Origin: Bradyrhizobium sp. AZCC 1693
Lineage (GTDB): Bacteria > Pseudomonadota > Alphaproteobacteria > Rhizobiales > Xanthobacteraceae
DNA: 64,000 bases
Assembly: GCF_036924745.1 (NCBI RefSeq)
Contig: NZ_JAZHSD010000001.1
Span: 4,712,001-4,776,000 of the forward strand
Direction: 5' to 3'
In this document: positions 9,190 through 22,062 of the stretch, in pieces
Numbering within the stretch: position 1 is the stretch's first letter
Layout: every line of letters starts with the position of its first letter
Translations under genes and position numbers: made by a program
Notes under the pieces: generated by a model
Told to the model about the DNA's origin: nothing
Database searches by the model: none
The model's input: the letters and a program-made list of their open reading frames with translations, nothing else

Positions 9190-9299
9190 TTGCCGCTGAC
9201 CGCGGTGCCGGATGCCAGATCGGGTCCGGCGAGTTGAGTGGGCGCCGGACGGTGTCCGACGCTCCTTCGTATCCATCTTGCTCTTAGGAGGACTTGGCT
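9190..9299 (+). promoter_or_regulatory. ROSE-type RNA thermometer in the 5' leader of hsp20
   Basis: The leader ends in a hairpin (GCGCCGGAC 9242-9250 with GTCCGACGC 9254-9262, one mismatch) and then a second, imperfect hairpin in which CTTGCTC (9278-9284) faces the Shine-Dalgarno AGGAGG (9286-9291). The UUGCU anti-Shine-Dalgarno followed closely by AGGAGGA and ATG is the hallmark of ROSE elements known from Bradyrhizobium small heat-shock genes. At normal temperature the ribosome site is masked; heat melts the hairpin and allows translation. The 5' limit given is approximate. Confidence 0.85.
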
Positions 9300-9752
9300 A
9301 TGAGGACCTTTGACTTCTCGCCTTTGTGGCGCTCGACGATCGGTTTCGATCATCTGGCGGACCTGCTCGACAGCAGTTTGCGGCAGTCCGCCGACGACAA
9401 TTATCCGCCCTACAATGTCGAACGTTGCGGCGAAGACGCTTATCGGATTTCGCTCGCTGTTGCTGGCTTCGGCATGGACGACATTACCGTGACCGCAGAA
9501 CGGGACACGCTGATCATCGAGGGTAAGAAGCCCGACGCCGAACAACGCGAGTACCTGTATCACGGCATCGCGGCCCGGCCGTTCCGCCGGGTGTTCAGCC
9601 TTGCCGACTATGTTCAGGTCAAGCAGGCCTCGTTCAAGGACGGCCTGCTGATCGTCGATCTGGTTCGCGAAGTGCCTGACTCGATGAAGCCGCGGCGTAT
9701 CCCGATCGGAAGCGCCGGCGCTTCCCTCCAGATCGAACAGAAGGCGGCCTAA
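9300..9752 (+). CDS. Small heat-shock protein, Hsp20/IbpA type (class A)
   Basis: This 150-residue chaperone binds unfolded proteins and keeps them soluble for refolding. The alpha-crystallin domain spans about residues 38-130 (YPPYNVER start, AVAGFGMDDITVTAE, FRRVFSLADYVQVKQASFKDGLL). The C-terminal tail carries the IxI-like contact motif in RRIPIG. The ATG at 9300 is preceded by AGGAGG 8 bases upstream, inside a ROSE thermometer, so synthesis should be heat-induced at translation. A second Hsp20 gene of a different subclass follows 97 bases later. Confidence 0.95.
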   Translation: MRTFDFSPLWRSTIGFDHLADLLDSSLRQSADDNYPPYNVERCGEDAYRISLAVAGFGMDDITVTAERDTLIIEGKKPDAEQREYLYHGIAARPFRRVFSLADYVQVKQASFKDGLLIVDLVREVPDSMKPRRIPIGSAGASLQIEQKAA

Positions 9753-9830
9753 CGCCGCTCTTCGGCAATGAAGGCTCGGCGCGCGGATTACCGACCCGCG
9801 CGCGGGCCTATAACTATCGATATGCAGAAA

Positions 9831-9845
9831 TCCTTATGAGGAGGA
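9831..9845 (+). promoter_or_regulatory. Short hairpin overlapping the Shine-Dalgarno of the second hsp20
   Basis: TCCT (9831-9834) can pair with AGGA (9839-9842), which is part of the ribosome site GAGGAGGA (9838-9845) five bases before the ATG at 9850. The stem is only 4-5 bp with a tiny loop, so it is weak; it might act as a minimal heat-labile mask. No full ROSE pattern (UUGCU) is present here. Confidence 0.35.
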
Positions 9846-9849
9846 CATT

Positions 9850-10350
9850 ATGGCTATTCGTGATCTGATTCCATGGTCGAGAAACCAGGAGCTTGCGCCT
9901 TCGCGCGGCAGCTTCGATCCCTTCTTCACCCTGCACCGGGAGATGAATCGGCTGTTCGACGATGTCTTCCGCGGATTCGGGGCGCCCGCGCGCTTCGGCA
10001 GTCCGCTGATGGAAGGCCGCTTCGGATGGCCGAGCATCGAGCTCAAGGAAAACGACAAGGAACTGACCGTTTCGGCTGAGCTGCCCGGTCTGACGGAAAA
10101 AGACGTTCAGGTCGAGATCGCCAACGGCGTTCTGACCCTGCGCGGCGAGAAGAAGTCCGAGCGAACCGATAATGGCGGCAGATACTTCTCCGAGCGCTAC
10201 TACGGTTCGTTCGAGCGGCAGATTCCGCTCGACGGGGTCGAGGAAGACAAGGCCGAAGCCAAATTCCATGACGGCGTCTTGACGATCACGCTGCCGAAAT
10301 CCGAACAGGCCCGTTCGGCCGTCAAACGCATCCCCATCAGCAGCCAATGA
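9850..10350 (+). CDS. Small heat-shock protein, Hsp20 family (class C-like)
   Basis: A 166-residue Hsp20 with a distinct N terminus (MAIRDLIPWSR, then LHREMNRLFDDVFRGF). The alpha-crystallin domain runs from ~58 to ~150 (WPSIELKENDKELTVSAELP, GVLTLRGEKKSE, FERQIPL, FHDGVLTITLPK) and ends in the IPI motif. The N-terminal type differs from the IbpA-like protein upstream, so the two may form different oligomers with partly different clients. The ribosome site GAGGAGGA is strong. The gene may be co-transcribed with the upstream ROSE-controlled gene. Confidence 0.95.
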   Translation: MAIRDLIPWSRNQELAPSRGSFDPFFTLHREMNRLFDDVFRGFGAPARFGSPLMEGRFGWPSIELKENDKELTVSAELPGLTEKDVQVEIANGVLTLRGEKKSERTDNGGRYFSERYYGSFERQIPLDGVEEDKAEAKFHDGVLTITLPKSEQARSAVKRIPISSQ

Positions 10351-10357
10351 CGACAAT

Positions 10358-10383
10358 GGCGGCGGCGTCAGACCGCCGCCGCC
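10358..10383. other. GC hairpin between hsp20 and the cyclase gene
   Basis: GGCGGCGGC (10358-10366) and GCCGCCGCC (10375-10383) form a perfect 9-bp stem with an 8-base loop, between the stop codons of two convergent genes. There is no T-run. It may serve as a transcription end or RNA-stability hairpin in both directions. Confidence 0.4.
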
Positions 10384-10386
10384 GGG

Positions 10387-11977
10387 CTAGTTCGGTCCGA
10401 CCGAAAATGGGCCGATGGCAATAACCTGACAATTGTTGTCGCGCGTGGCGCATTCGGCGAGCGCGCCATTGATCGCAGCCTGCTCGGTCGCCGCCTTCAA
10501 TCCCAGCCCCGGCCGGCCGGCCGCGCCGACCGCCACCACGTTCCAGCCGCTCGAGGCCTCCGCGACCCGGCGCGCGACATCGTCGCGCGCGTCGGCTGAT
10601 ATCATCGTATTACCGGCAGCCTTGAAGAAGCCGGTTATCCTGAGCGAGGCCGGAATCGGAACGACGAAATTGTCGTTGAGCGCAACGATCGTGCAGGGGA
10701 CGCCGGCGATCCCGCCGCATGACTCCAGGGCACGCCGCACAGCTTCCTCGACGGTGTCCAGCGCAATGGGAAAGAACAGCGCGCCGCCGGGGCCCAGCGC
10801 GAGCGCCTTGTTCTTTCGCGCCGGCGCATAGACGGCTTCAAGCCGCGCCTTGCCGCCGTCGCGGGTGAGCGGGACGTTCCCGGCGGCGAAGGGCTGCTCG
10901 GTCACGGCGTCATGCCTGATCCAGGGCAATGGCGGCATTGGCGGCTTGCCGTGCGCGTAAACGATGGTGTCGCCGACCGCGTATAATTCGCATTTGCGCG
11001 GCGACTGCGCGGCGTCGGCGCGCTTCTGGCATTGCTCTACGGCGGCCGATTTCGCAGCCTCCTCGCTCGGCTGGGCGGTGACGAAAGCGTTGAAGCCACC
11101 GATATTGAGCGAGAACGCCTTGAAATCGGCAGCGGGTGCGTAGTCGGAAGCGAGCGTGGCGCGGGCCTTGTCGGCAATGAAGGGAATGCTGGCGGCAGCG
11201 AATTTTTCTGACGATACGACCATCGGCGGCGAAGGCGATGGCGGCGGCGCGGCGGCAGCCGATGGCGCCGGACTCGGAACGCTAGTTGGGGCGGCGACCT
11301 TTGACGGCGCCAAGGTCTCGAGCTTGGTGAAATAGAGAAAGCCGCCGACCCCGATCGCGGCAAGGCTGACCACGGTGACCGCGACCGGCCACATCCAGTT
11401 CGGCTGCGGCGCCTAGCGCCGTCGCAGGCTTCTTGACCTGCGGCGTTGTGTAGGTGCCGTCCTCGCGGCGCATCGCCACCATGTAGGCGTGCACCGGCGT
11501 CGGGATGTTCTTCACCTCCTGCGCGCCGATATCGGCGAACTGAACCGAGAGCTTGTTGGCGACCTGCTCGTGCACCGCGCGCGAAATACAGATGCCGCCG
11601 ACCTCGGCGAGGCCCTCCAGGCGAGCGGCGATGTTGACGCCATCGCCCAGCAGGTCGCCGTCGCGCTCGACCACGTCGCCGATCGTGATGCCGATGCGAA
11701 AGGCCATCTGGCGGCTGGCCGGATAGGCCATGTTGCGGGTGCGCAGGCTCTCCTGGATGTCGATCGCGCAGCGCACCGCTTCGACCGCGCTCGGGAATTC
11801 GGCGAGCACGGCGTCTCCAGCGGTATTGAAAATGCGGCCGCCGCCTTTGGCGATGAAATCGTCGGTCACCTGACGATAGGACGCGAGCCGCCGCAGCGTC
11901 TCCTCTTCGTCCTCGGCGACCAATCGGCTGTAGCCGGCAATATCGGCCGCAAAAATCGCCGCGATCTTGCGTTTCAT
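10387..11977 (-). pseudogene. Class III adenylate/guanylate cyclase with membrane segment and Cys-rich C-terminal domain, frameshifted
   Basis: Two overlapping minus-strand frames make one gene. The 5' frame starts at 11977 (MKRKIAAIFAADIAGYSRL) and holds a class III nucleotide cyclase domain with the metal-binding ADIAGYS, FNTAGDAVLAEF and GITIGDVV, GDGVNIAARLEG. After KKPATALG it becomes nonsense-like. The other frame resumes as APQPNWMWPVAVTVVSL: a transmembrane helix, a Pro/Ala linker and a domain with three Cys-pair units (CQKR..KC, CGGIAGVPC, CATRDNNC) that recall DUF4189. Removing one base near 11410-11416 (at CTAGGCG on the minus strand) joins them into one ~530-residue protein. Either the gene is broken or the base is an assembly error. 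If the two frames were separate genes they would be 11282-11977 and 10387-11394. Confidence 0.75.
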
Positions 11978-12113
11978 CGAAAGCAGCCCCGGATCAATAC
12001 CAGCATCCGGAACAATGCCGCCAGAAGTTCCCCGGCGCAACCTCAGCATTCCGATCGAAGCACGCCCTTTGACTTGGGGCGGGGTATCGGCTGGTCGGCG
12101 TCGGGAAGCGGTC

Positions 12114-12147
12114 AAAACAAAAAGTGCCCGTCACATCGTGACGAGCG
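12114..12147 (-). terminator. Intrinsic terminator of the ATP synthase operon
   Basis: On the minus strand CGTCAC pairs with GTGACG around GAT, extended by further pairs to about 10 bp, then TTTTTGTTTT follows. It lies 48 bases past the atpC stop codon, so it should end the atpHAGDC transcript. Confidence 0.8.
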
Positions 12148-12194
12148 CCGGTTTTACTTGGGCCTCCATTGCGCCCCGGAGCGGACCCCGGGGC

Positions 12195-12602
12195 TTAGTG
12201 CATAGCGGTCGCACTAAGCTCGTGCTGGATGCTCTTGAAGTGATCGAGCCGCTCGATGGCGTGATCGAGCTCGTCCCCTTCCTTCTCGGCGAGCTTGGCT
12301 TCCATCTCGGCAATCGTCTCGGCGAACTGCGCCCGATCGACATCCTGTATCGAGGTGGCGACGTCGGCGAGCACGGTGAGGCGATTGTCCGACACTTCGG
12401 CAAGGCCACCGAGCACGATGACCTTCTGGTGCGCGCCACCCGTGCTGATGGTCAGGATGCCCGGGCGGATCGCAGCTACGACCGGCGCGTGTCCGGCGAG
12501 CACGCCGAAATCGCCTTCCAGGCCGGGAACGTCAACCTGATCGACTTCGCCGGAGAAGGCGAGCTTTTCGGGAGAGACGAGATCGAAGTGGAAGGTAGCC
12601 AT
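12195..12602 (-). CDS. atpC: ATP synthase F1 epsilon subunit
   Basis: The epsilon subunit is part of the rotating central stalk and inhibits ATP hydrolysis. The 135-residue protein has the N-terminal beta-sandwich ([42 protein letters not shown]) and a helical C-terminal hairpin. It is the last gene of the operon. A palindromic repeat fills the gap between atpD and atpC, which is unusual inside an operon whose stoichiometry matters. Confidence 0.96.
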   Translation of the reverse strand: MATFHFDLVSPEKLAFSGEVDQVDVPGLEGDFGVLAGHAPVVAAIRPGILTISTGGAHQKVIVLGGLAEVSDNRLTVLADVATSIQDVDRAQFAETIAEMEAKLAEKEGDELDHAIERLDHFKSIQHELSATAMH

Positions 12603-12610
12603 GGGAAACC

Positions 12611-12690
12611 TGCGAATGGTGAGTAGCGAATAGCGAGTGGGGAAGAACGGGAGCAGCGCTATTCGCTACTCCCTATTCGCCATTCGCCCC
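12611..12690. repeat. Palindromic repeat between atpD and atpC
   Basis: The left part GCGAATGGTGAGTAGCGAATAG is mirrored on the right by CTATTCGCTACTCCCTATTCG plus CCATTCGCC. This is a dispersed palindrome built from GAGTAGCGAATAG-type units. It abuts the atpD stop codon. In the mRNA it would fold as a strong hairpin and may protect or cleave the upstream atpHAGD message. Confidence 0.7.
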
Positions 12691-15073
<2,383 letters not shown>

Positions 15074-15123
15074 TCTCAGTTCACCCCGGCGACCTGTTTT
15101 TCAACCTGGTCGCAAATCCCTCG

Positions 15124-15216
15124 TTCGTCATGCCCGGCCTTGTGCCGGGCATCCACGTCTTGCCGTCTGCACCACGTCAAGGACGTGGATGGCCGGGACA
15201 AGCCCGGCCATGACGG
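15124..15216. repeat. Palindromic repeat between atpA and atpG
   Basis: GTCATGCCCGGCCTTGTGCC begins the left arm and the right arm ends GGACAAGCCCGGCCATGACG; both contain an inner CACGTC/GACGTGG pair. Related copies are at 26957-27077, 34037-34080, and partial ones at 41296-41325 and 62701-62734. This family is here called family A. Confidence 0.8.
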
Positions 15217-15222
15217 AATGAA

Positions 15223-17312
<2,090 letters not shown>

Positions 17313-17770
17313 GGAGACGCTCTTTTTTTGCTGTCAAACTCGCAAGGGAAAAACCGTCGCCACGGGTAGCGGCGCCTAGCGATCCAAGCCCTTGGAATTC
17401 AAGCGGGACTTCGATTTTCGACCGGCACGAGAGGTGCCGGGATCGTTAAAATCGCGGCTTTGCTAACATAGCGAGCGCGCAGGTGCAACATGACCGCGCG
17501 TTCAGGCGATGCCTTGTCGCACGCCAATTTTCAGTCATGGCAGACGTCGTTTTTGACGGCGATCAACTGCCCCGGATCCGCCTTCGGCGCACCCACCGCA
17601 ACATCCGCTTCGGCCGTGGTCGGATTGGTTCCGCCCGAATTTGCATGGCGGGCATGAGCGGAGCGGCCGGAACGAACCTGTCCGATTCTTTTCATTTGAA
17701 CATTACTTGAACAAATCTTCGCCTTAACCGGGATTACAGTATTTGTAAGTAATAATCGGTAATTAATAGG

Positions 17771-17785
17771 TTAAAATTTCGTTAA
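17771..17785 (+). promoter_or_regulatory. CtrA-like site TTAA-N7-TTAA upstream of rlpA
   Basis: TTAA (17771-17774), seven bases, TTAA (17782-17785) matches the core of the CtrA box. It lies 182 bp before the rlpA start in AT-rich DNA. CtrA controls division and envelope genes in alphaproteobacteria, which would suit a septal RlpA. One short motif in AT-rich DNA is weak evidence. Confidence 0.35.
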
Positions 17786-17927
17786 GGCCCAAGATTACGG
17801 AATATCGTTTGATTAGTTGATCTCAGTAACAAGATATGTCAGCCGGCCAAAAACCGCCTTTACTGCCCAATTCATGCCGCATTGCGTCACCAAACGGCAA
17901 CCACTGAAACTGGGACGGGGGTTCCAC

Positions 17928-17945
17928 TTGTCACACATGTGACAA
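17928..17945 (+). promoter_or_regulatory. Palindrome TTGTCAC-N4-GTGACAA before rlpA
   Basis: Perfect 7-bp arms around ACAT, ending 21 bp before the rlpA ATG. It could be an operator or a hairpin in the leader. The regulator is unknown. Confidence 0.4.
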
Positions 17946-17966
17946 TACTGTCTGAGGGACTAGTTT

Positions 17967-18459
17967 ATGTTGAATACCAATAAAGTGGTGCCGGGAACTC
18001 TAACCCGGTCGCGTACGGCTTTCGCCTTAATCGCCGCAACTCTGTTGGTCGGTGGCAGCATCTCCGAAGCCTCCGCCAAATCCAGGCATCACCGCCACCA
18101 CTCCCACCACCGCTCATGCCCACAAGGCCAAGAGCAACTGGATGGACGCCAATGCCGCGATCGGTTCGGGCTCCGGGCACGGCTTCTCGGGAAAGGCTTC
18201 TTTCTACGGCAATGAATCCGGCAGCAAGACCGCCTCCGGACAGCGCTTCAACCAGAACGCCATGACCGCGGCCCACCGCTCGCTGCCGTTCGGCACCAAG
18301 CTGCGGGTGACCCATCGTGGCCAGAGCGTCGTCGTCACGATCAATGACCGTGGTCCCTTCATCAAGGGCCGCGTGCTTGACCTGTCCACGGGCGCTGCCC
18401 GCGCCATCGGCCTGACCGGCGCCGGCGTCGGCCACGTCACCGCCGAGGTCGTCTCTTAG
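17967..18459 (+). pseudogene. RlpA-family septal ring lytic transglycosylase, frameshifted
   Basis: The ATG at 17967 follows GAGGGA by 7 bases and opens a signal peptide (MLNTNKVVPGTLTRSRTAFA... to ASAK). Around 18084-18113, a CAC/ACC-rich stretch, the frame is lost; the protein continues in the next frame as TAHAHKAKSNWMDA and then a complete double-psi barrel domain (GKASFYG, SGSKTASGQRFN, MTAAHRSLPFGTKLRVT, VTINDRGPF, LDLSTGAARAIGL). One extra base in the low-complexity stretch explains this. RlpA proteins cut glycan strands stripped of peptides at the septum. A GTG at 18052 could start the second frame, but that product would lack the signal peptide. Either a true mutation or an assembly error. 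Confidence 0.8.
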
Positions 18460-18543
18460 GCGCGCGCCTGCGCGCCGTTTTCCGGTCCACCAGATCAGTA
18501 AGCGTTGCGTTGCGTAAACGATCGCGGAGCTTTCCGCGGCAAC

Positions 18544-18580
18544 AAAGGCCTGCCGTCGCAAATGACGGCAGGCCTTTTTT
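18544..18580. terminator. Bidirectional intrinsic terminator between rlpA and priA
   Basis: AAAGGCCTGCCGTC and GACGGCAGGCCTTTTTT form a perfect 14-bp stem around GCAAAT, with a T-run on the plus strand and an A-run before it that gives Ts on the other strand. It can end rlpA and the convergent priA. Confidence 0.92.
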
Positions 18581-18621
18581 GTTATTTCCGTCATTGCGAG
18601 CCAACGGGGAGAGACCTTTCG

Positions 18622-20832
18622 CTACAAAAAGCTCTGCGGATCGACGTCGACCTCGAGCTTGAGATTGCCCTTGGTCTTCGGCCCGGCGGCCAGCCATTCG
18701 CGCAAATATTCCGACAGGTCGACATTGCGCAGCGACTTCACCAGCAGGCGGAACCGGTAGCGGCCCTTGATGACGGCAAGCGGCGCCTCGGCGGGGCCGA
18801 GCACCTGGATGCGCTCGTCGATCGGCGCGACCGCAGCGAGCCTGCGCGCAAAGCCTTCCGCGGTCGGGCGGTCGCCTGCGGAGATGATCAGGCTGGCGAG
18901 CCGGCCGAACGGCGGATAGCCGGCGCGTTCGCGCGCCTCGATCTCGCTCGCGTAAAATGCCTCGCGGTCGCTCGCGACCAATGCCTTCATCACGGGGTGT
19001 TCGGGCTGGTGGGTCTGCAGGTAACCGACGCCACGGCCCTGCTCGCGCCCGGCGCGGCCGATCACCTGATTGAGCAACTGGAACGTCCGCTCGGCGGCGC
19101 GCGGGTCGCCGTTACCGAGGCCCAAATCCGCGTCGACCACGCCGACCAGATTGAGCCGCGGAAAATTATGGCCCTTGGCCACCAGTTGCGTGCCGACGAT
19201 GATGTCGACGCGGCCTTCCGCGATTTCGTTCAGCTCGCTGCGCATGGTCTCGATCGAGGTGATGAGATCGCTCGACAGCACCATGGTGCGCGCATTCGGA
19301 AACAGCGCGGCCGCCTCTTCCTGCAGGCGCTCGACGCCGGGGCCGACCGCGACCAGCGATTCCTCGGCCTGGCAATGCGGGCAGATGTTCGGCCGCGACA
19401 TCGAGAAGCCGCAATGGTGACAGACCAGACGCTGGCGAAATCTGTGATCCACCAGCCAGGCGTCGCAGATGGTGCAGGCAAAGCGATGGCCGCAGGCGCG
19501 GCATAGCGTCAGCGGCGCATAGCCGCGGCGGTTGAGAAACAACAGCGCCTGCTCGCGCTTCTCGATCGCGAACTGAATCTGTTCGGCCAGCGGCGGCGAG
19601 ATGAAGCGGCCGCGGGCTGGCTGTGCGCGGCGCAGATCGATCGCCTCGATATGCGGCATGTGCTGGCCGCCGAAGCGCGACGGCAGCGCGACGCGCTGAT
19701 AGCGGCCCTTGCGCGCATTGACCTCGGTTTCGACCGACGGCGTCGCGGACGCCAGCACGATCGGAATTTTGGCGATATGCGCGCGCACCACCGCCATGTC
19801 GCGGGCGTGGTAATGCGCGCCGTCGTCCTGCTTGTAGGCCTGGTCGTGCTCTTCATCGACGATGATGAGGCCCAGATCCGCATAGGGCAGAAACAGCGCC
19901 GAGCGCGCGCCGACCACGACCGGCGCCTCGCCCGCCGATATCGCCGCCCAATTGCGCTGCCGGGTGCGCGGCGTCAGTTCGGAATGCCACTCGATCGGAC
20001 GTACGCCGAAGCGCTGGGCAAAGCGGTCGAGGAATTGTCCGGTCAGCGCGATCTCCGGCATCAGGATCAGCGTCTGCTTAGCCCGCCGGATGACTTCCGC
20101 AATCGCCTCGAAATAAACCTCGGTCTTGCCCGAACCAGTGACGCCGTCGAGCAGCGCGACATGGAAGGAGCCATTGGCCGCGAGTGCGCGCATCGCGTCG
20201 ACCGCCGTGCGTTGCTGGGGAGAAAACTCCGGCTGCGCGAAGGACGGATCGGGCGCGGGCGGCGCCAAGGGCGGCGGCATCGCCTCGACGGCGAGCGTGC
20301 CCTCATCGACCAGGCCGTCAACCACGCCGCCGCTGACGCCGGCTTCCCGCGCGGCTTCGGACTTGCCGTGCAGCAGGCCGTCCGACAGCACCTCGATCAG
20401 CCGCCGCCGCGCCGGCGTCAAACGCCGTGGCGGCTCGCCGACCAGCCGCACGCCAAGCCGCATCCGCTCAGGTCCGAGATTTTCGCCCATCCGCAAGGCC
20501 ATGCGCAGCACCATGCCGCGGGCGGAGAGCGTGTAGTTGGCGACCCAATCGACCAGGCTGCGCAGTTCCTCCTTCAGCGGCGGCACGTCGAGCTTTTCAC
20601 TGACATCCTTCAGGCGATTATGCAGGCGCGGATCGGGATTGGCGTTCTCCGCCCACACCACCGCCACCACTTCACGCGGACCGAGCGGCACGCAGACGAC
20701 GTCGCCGGGCTTCAGCGCCATGCCGCGCGGCACGCGGTAGGAATAATTCTGATTGAGCGCGACCGGCACCAGCACGTCGACGACACGGGTCGCCGATGCG
20801 GATGAGGTGGTTTCGCGGGTGGCGTGGTCCAT
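18622..20832 (-). CDS. priA: Primosomal protein N' (replication restart helicase)
   Basis: PriA recognises stalled forks and reloads the replisome. The 736-residue protein has an N-terminal DNA-binding region (VDVLVPVALNQNYSYRVP), Walker A in GVTGSGKTEVYFEAI near 230, the DEEH box IIVDEEHDQAYKQ near 320, and two zinc sites in CRACGHRFACTIC and CHHCGFSM, CPHC near 440-480. This is a complete PriA. It is divergent from xerC across an 86 to 143-bp gap. Confidence 0.97.
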   Translation of the reverse strand: MDHATRETTSSASATRVVDVLVPVALNQNYSYRVPRGMALKPGDVVCVPLGPREVVAVVWAENANPDPRLHNRLKDVSEKLDVPPLKEELRSLVDWVANYTLSARGMVLRMALRMGENLGPERMRLGVRLVGEPPRRLTPARRRLIEVLSDGLLHGKSEAAREAGVSGGVVDGLVDEGTLAVEAMPPPLAPPAPDPSFAQPEFSPQQRTAVDAMRALAANGSFHVALLDGVTGSGKTEVYFEAIAEVIRRAKQTLILMPEIALTGQFLDRFAQRFGVRPIEWHSELTPRTRQRNWAAISAGEAPVVVGARSALFLPYADLGLIIVDEEHDQAYKQDDGAHYHARDMAVVRAHIAKIPIVLASATPSVETEVNARKGRYQRVALPSRFGGQHMPHIEAIDLRRAQPARGRFISPPLAEQIQFAIEKREQALLFLNRRGYAPLTLCRACGHRFACTICDAWLVDHRFRQRLVCHHCGFSMSRPNICPHCQAEESLVAVGPGVERLQEEAAALFPNARTMVLSSDLITSIETMRSELNEIAEGRVDIIVGTQLVAKGHNFPRLNLVGVVDADLGLGNGDPRAAERTFQLLNQVIGRAGREQGRGVGYLQTHQPEHPVMKALVASDREAFYASEIEARERAGYPPFGRLASLIISAGDRPTAEGFARRLAAVAPIDERIQVLGPAEAPLAVIKGRYRFRLLVKSLRNVDLSEYLREWLAAGPKTKGNLKLEVDVDPQSFL

Positions 20833-20975
20833 CAGGGGAATCAGGCTTGAGGTGTCCAGAGCAAGGCTAACGCCGCGCCGCCAGGTTAGCGAACGGTAAA
20901 CGAAAGAAGTGCGATATAATGGACGGAATCATCGTCTCCAAGGCAAGGTTCAAGGCAAGCTCTAAGGCAAGGCTG

Positions 20976-21947
20976 ATGGCAAAGGAAGTTCCGGCACTGC
21001 AACCGATCGAGCTCGACTGCGCCGACGAAGGCCTCGCGCGGGAGATGACGCGCTGGCTGACGCATCTGCGCGCCGAACGGCGGCTCTCGCCGAAGACGCT
21101 CGAAGCCTACGCCCGCGACCTCCGCCAATGCCTCACTTTTCTGAGCCAGCACTGGGGCGCCCGGGTCACGCTGAAGGGGTTTGCCGCGCTGGAGGCCACC
21201 GACGTCAGGGCCTTCATGGCGATGCGCCGCGCCGACGACATTGCCGGGCGTTCACTGATGCGGGCGCTGGCGGGCCTGCGTTCATTCGCCCGCTATCTCG
21301 AACGCGAAGGCAAAGGCAAGGTCGGCGCCCTGTCCGCCATCCGCGCGCCCAAGGTTGCAAAGAGCCTGCCGAAGCCGATCCAGATGGACGCCGCCAAGCG
21401 CTTTGCGGATGCCGACGAGCGCGCCGGCGAGGAACGCGATCCCTGGATTCTGGCGCGCGACGCCGCCGTCATGGCGCTGCTCTACGGCTCGGGCCTGCGC
21501 ATCTCCGAGGCGCTCGGACTGAAGCGGCGCGACGTGCCCAAACCAGGCGAGGGCGACGTCCTCATCGTGACCGGCAAGGGCAACAAGACCCGGATGGTGC
21601 CGGTGCTGCAAAACGTGCTGGCGCTGATCGCCGATTACGTTGCGATGTGCCCGCATTCGTTGCCCCCCGCCGGACCCATTTTCGTCGGCGCGCGCGGCGG
21701 ACCGCTTTCGCCGCGGATCATCCAGCTCACCATGGAGCGGCTGCGCGGCGCGCTCGGCCTGCCCGACAGCGCCACGCCCCATGCGCTGCGGCATTCCTTC
21801 GCGACCCATTTGCTCAGCCGCGGCGGCGATTTGCGCGCGATCCAGGAACTGCTCGGCCACGCCTCGCTCTCGACCACGCAGATCTATACCGGCGTCGACA
21901 GCGAACGGCTTTTGGAAGTGTACAAGAGCGCGCATCCGCGGGGATGA
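20976..21947 (+). CDS. xerC: Tyrosine recombinase XerC
   Basis: XerC with XerD resolves chromosome dimers at dif. The protein has the N-terminal SAM-like domain (LTHLRAERRLSPKTLEAYARDL) and the catalytic domain with Arg in GSGLRISEALGL, HALRHSFATHLLSRGGDLRAIQ, and the LGHASLSTTQIYTGVD motif with the nucleophilic Tyr. All catalytic residues are present. The chosen start is ATG 20976 (MAKEVPALQPI, 323 residues); an upstream ATG at 20919 would add a Lys/Ser/Ala-rich leader. Its partner priA and the lack of any att site or phage genes mark it as the housekeeping recombinase. Confidence 0.92.
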   Translation: MAKEVPALQPIELDCADEGLAREMTRWLTHLRAERRLSPKTLEAYARDLRQCLTFLSQHWGARVTLKGFAALEATDVRAFMAMRRADDIAGRSLMRALAGLRSFARYLEREGKGKVGALSAIRAPKVAKSLPKPIQMDAAKRFADADERAGEERDPWILARDAAVMALLYGSGLRISEALGLKRRDVPKPGEGDVLIVTGKGNKTRMVPVLQNVLALIADYVAMCPHSLPPAGPIFVGARGGPLSPRIIQLTMERLRGALGLPDSATPHALRHSFATHLLSRGGDLRAIQELLGHASLSTTQIYTGVDSERLLEVYKSAHPRG

Positions 21948-22062
21948 ACGCCCGCATACCCCGCCGACACACTCCCGTCACATCGATGGCCTCTTAAGCT
22001 AGCCTCTTGCGCTCGCATTGCGGTTCGGCAATCGTACGCCATCCATTAGCAGGAGGGGAATC

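Larger units (their letters stand above)
17313..17966. other. Intergenic region between atpH and rlpA
   Basis: This 654-base stretch holds no convincing gene. The part next to atpH should contain the atp promoter (minus strand) and a small hairpin CGGCAC-GAGA-GGTGCCG near 17421-17437. From ~17700 to ~17840 the DNA is AT-rich and holds a CtrA-like site and, further on, a palindrome just before rlpA. A 75-codon frame at 17483-17710 lacks family features and is not called. Confidence 0.6.

Noticed and set aside
17483..17710. 75-codon frame between atpH and rlpA
   Set aside because: No ribosome site, no family pattern and atypical composition (Arg/Ile mix).
20976..21947. xerC as integrase of a mobile element
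   Set aside because: The gene has XerC features, a housekeeping neighbour (priA) and no att site or cargo genes nearby.
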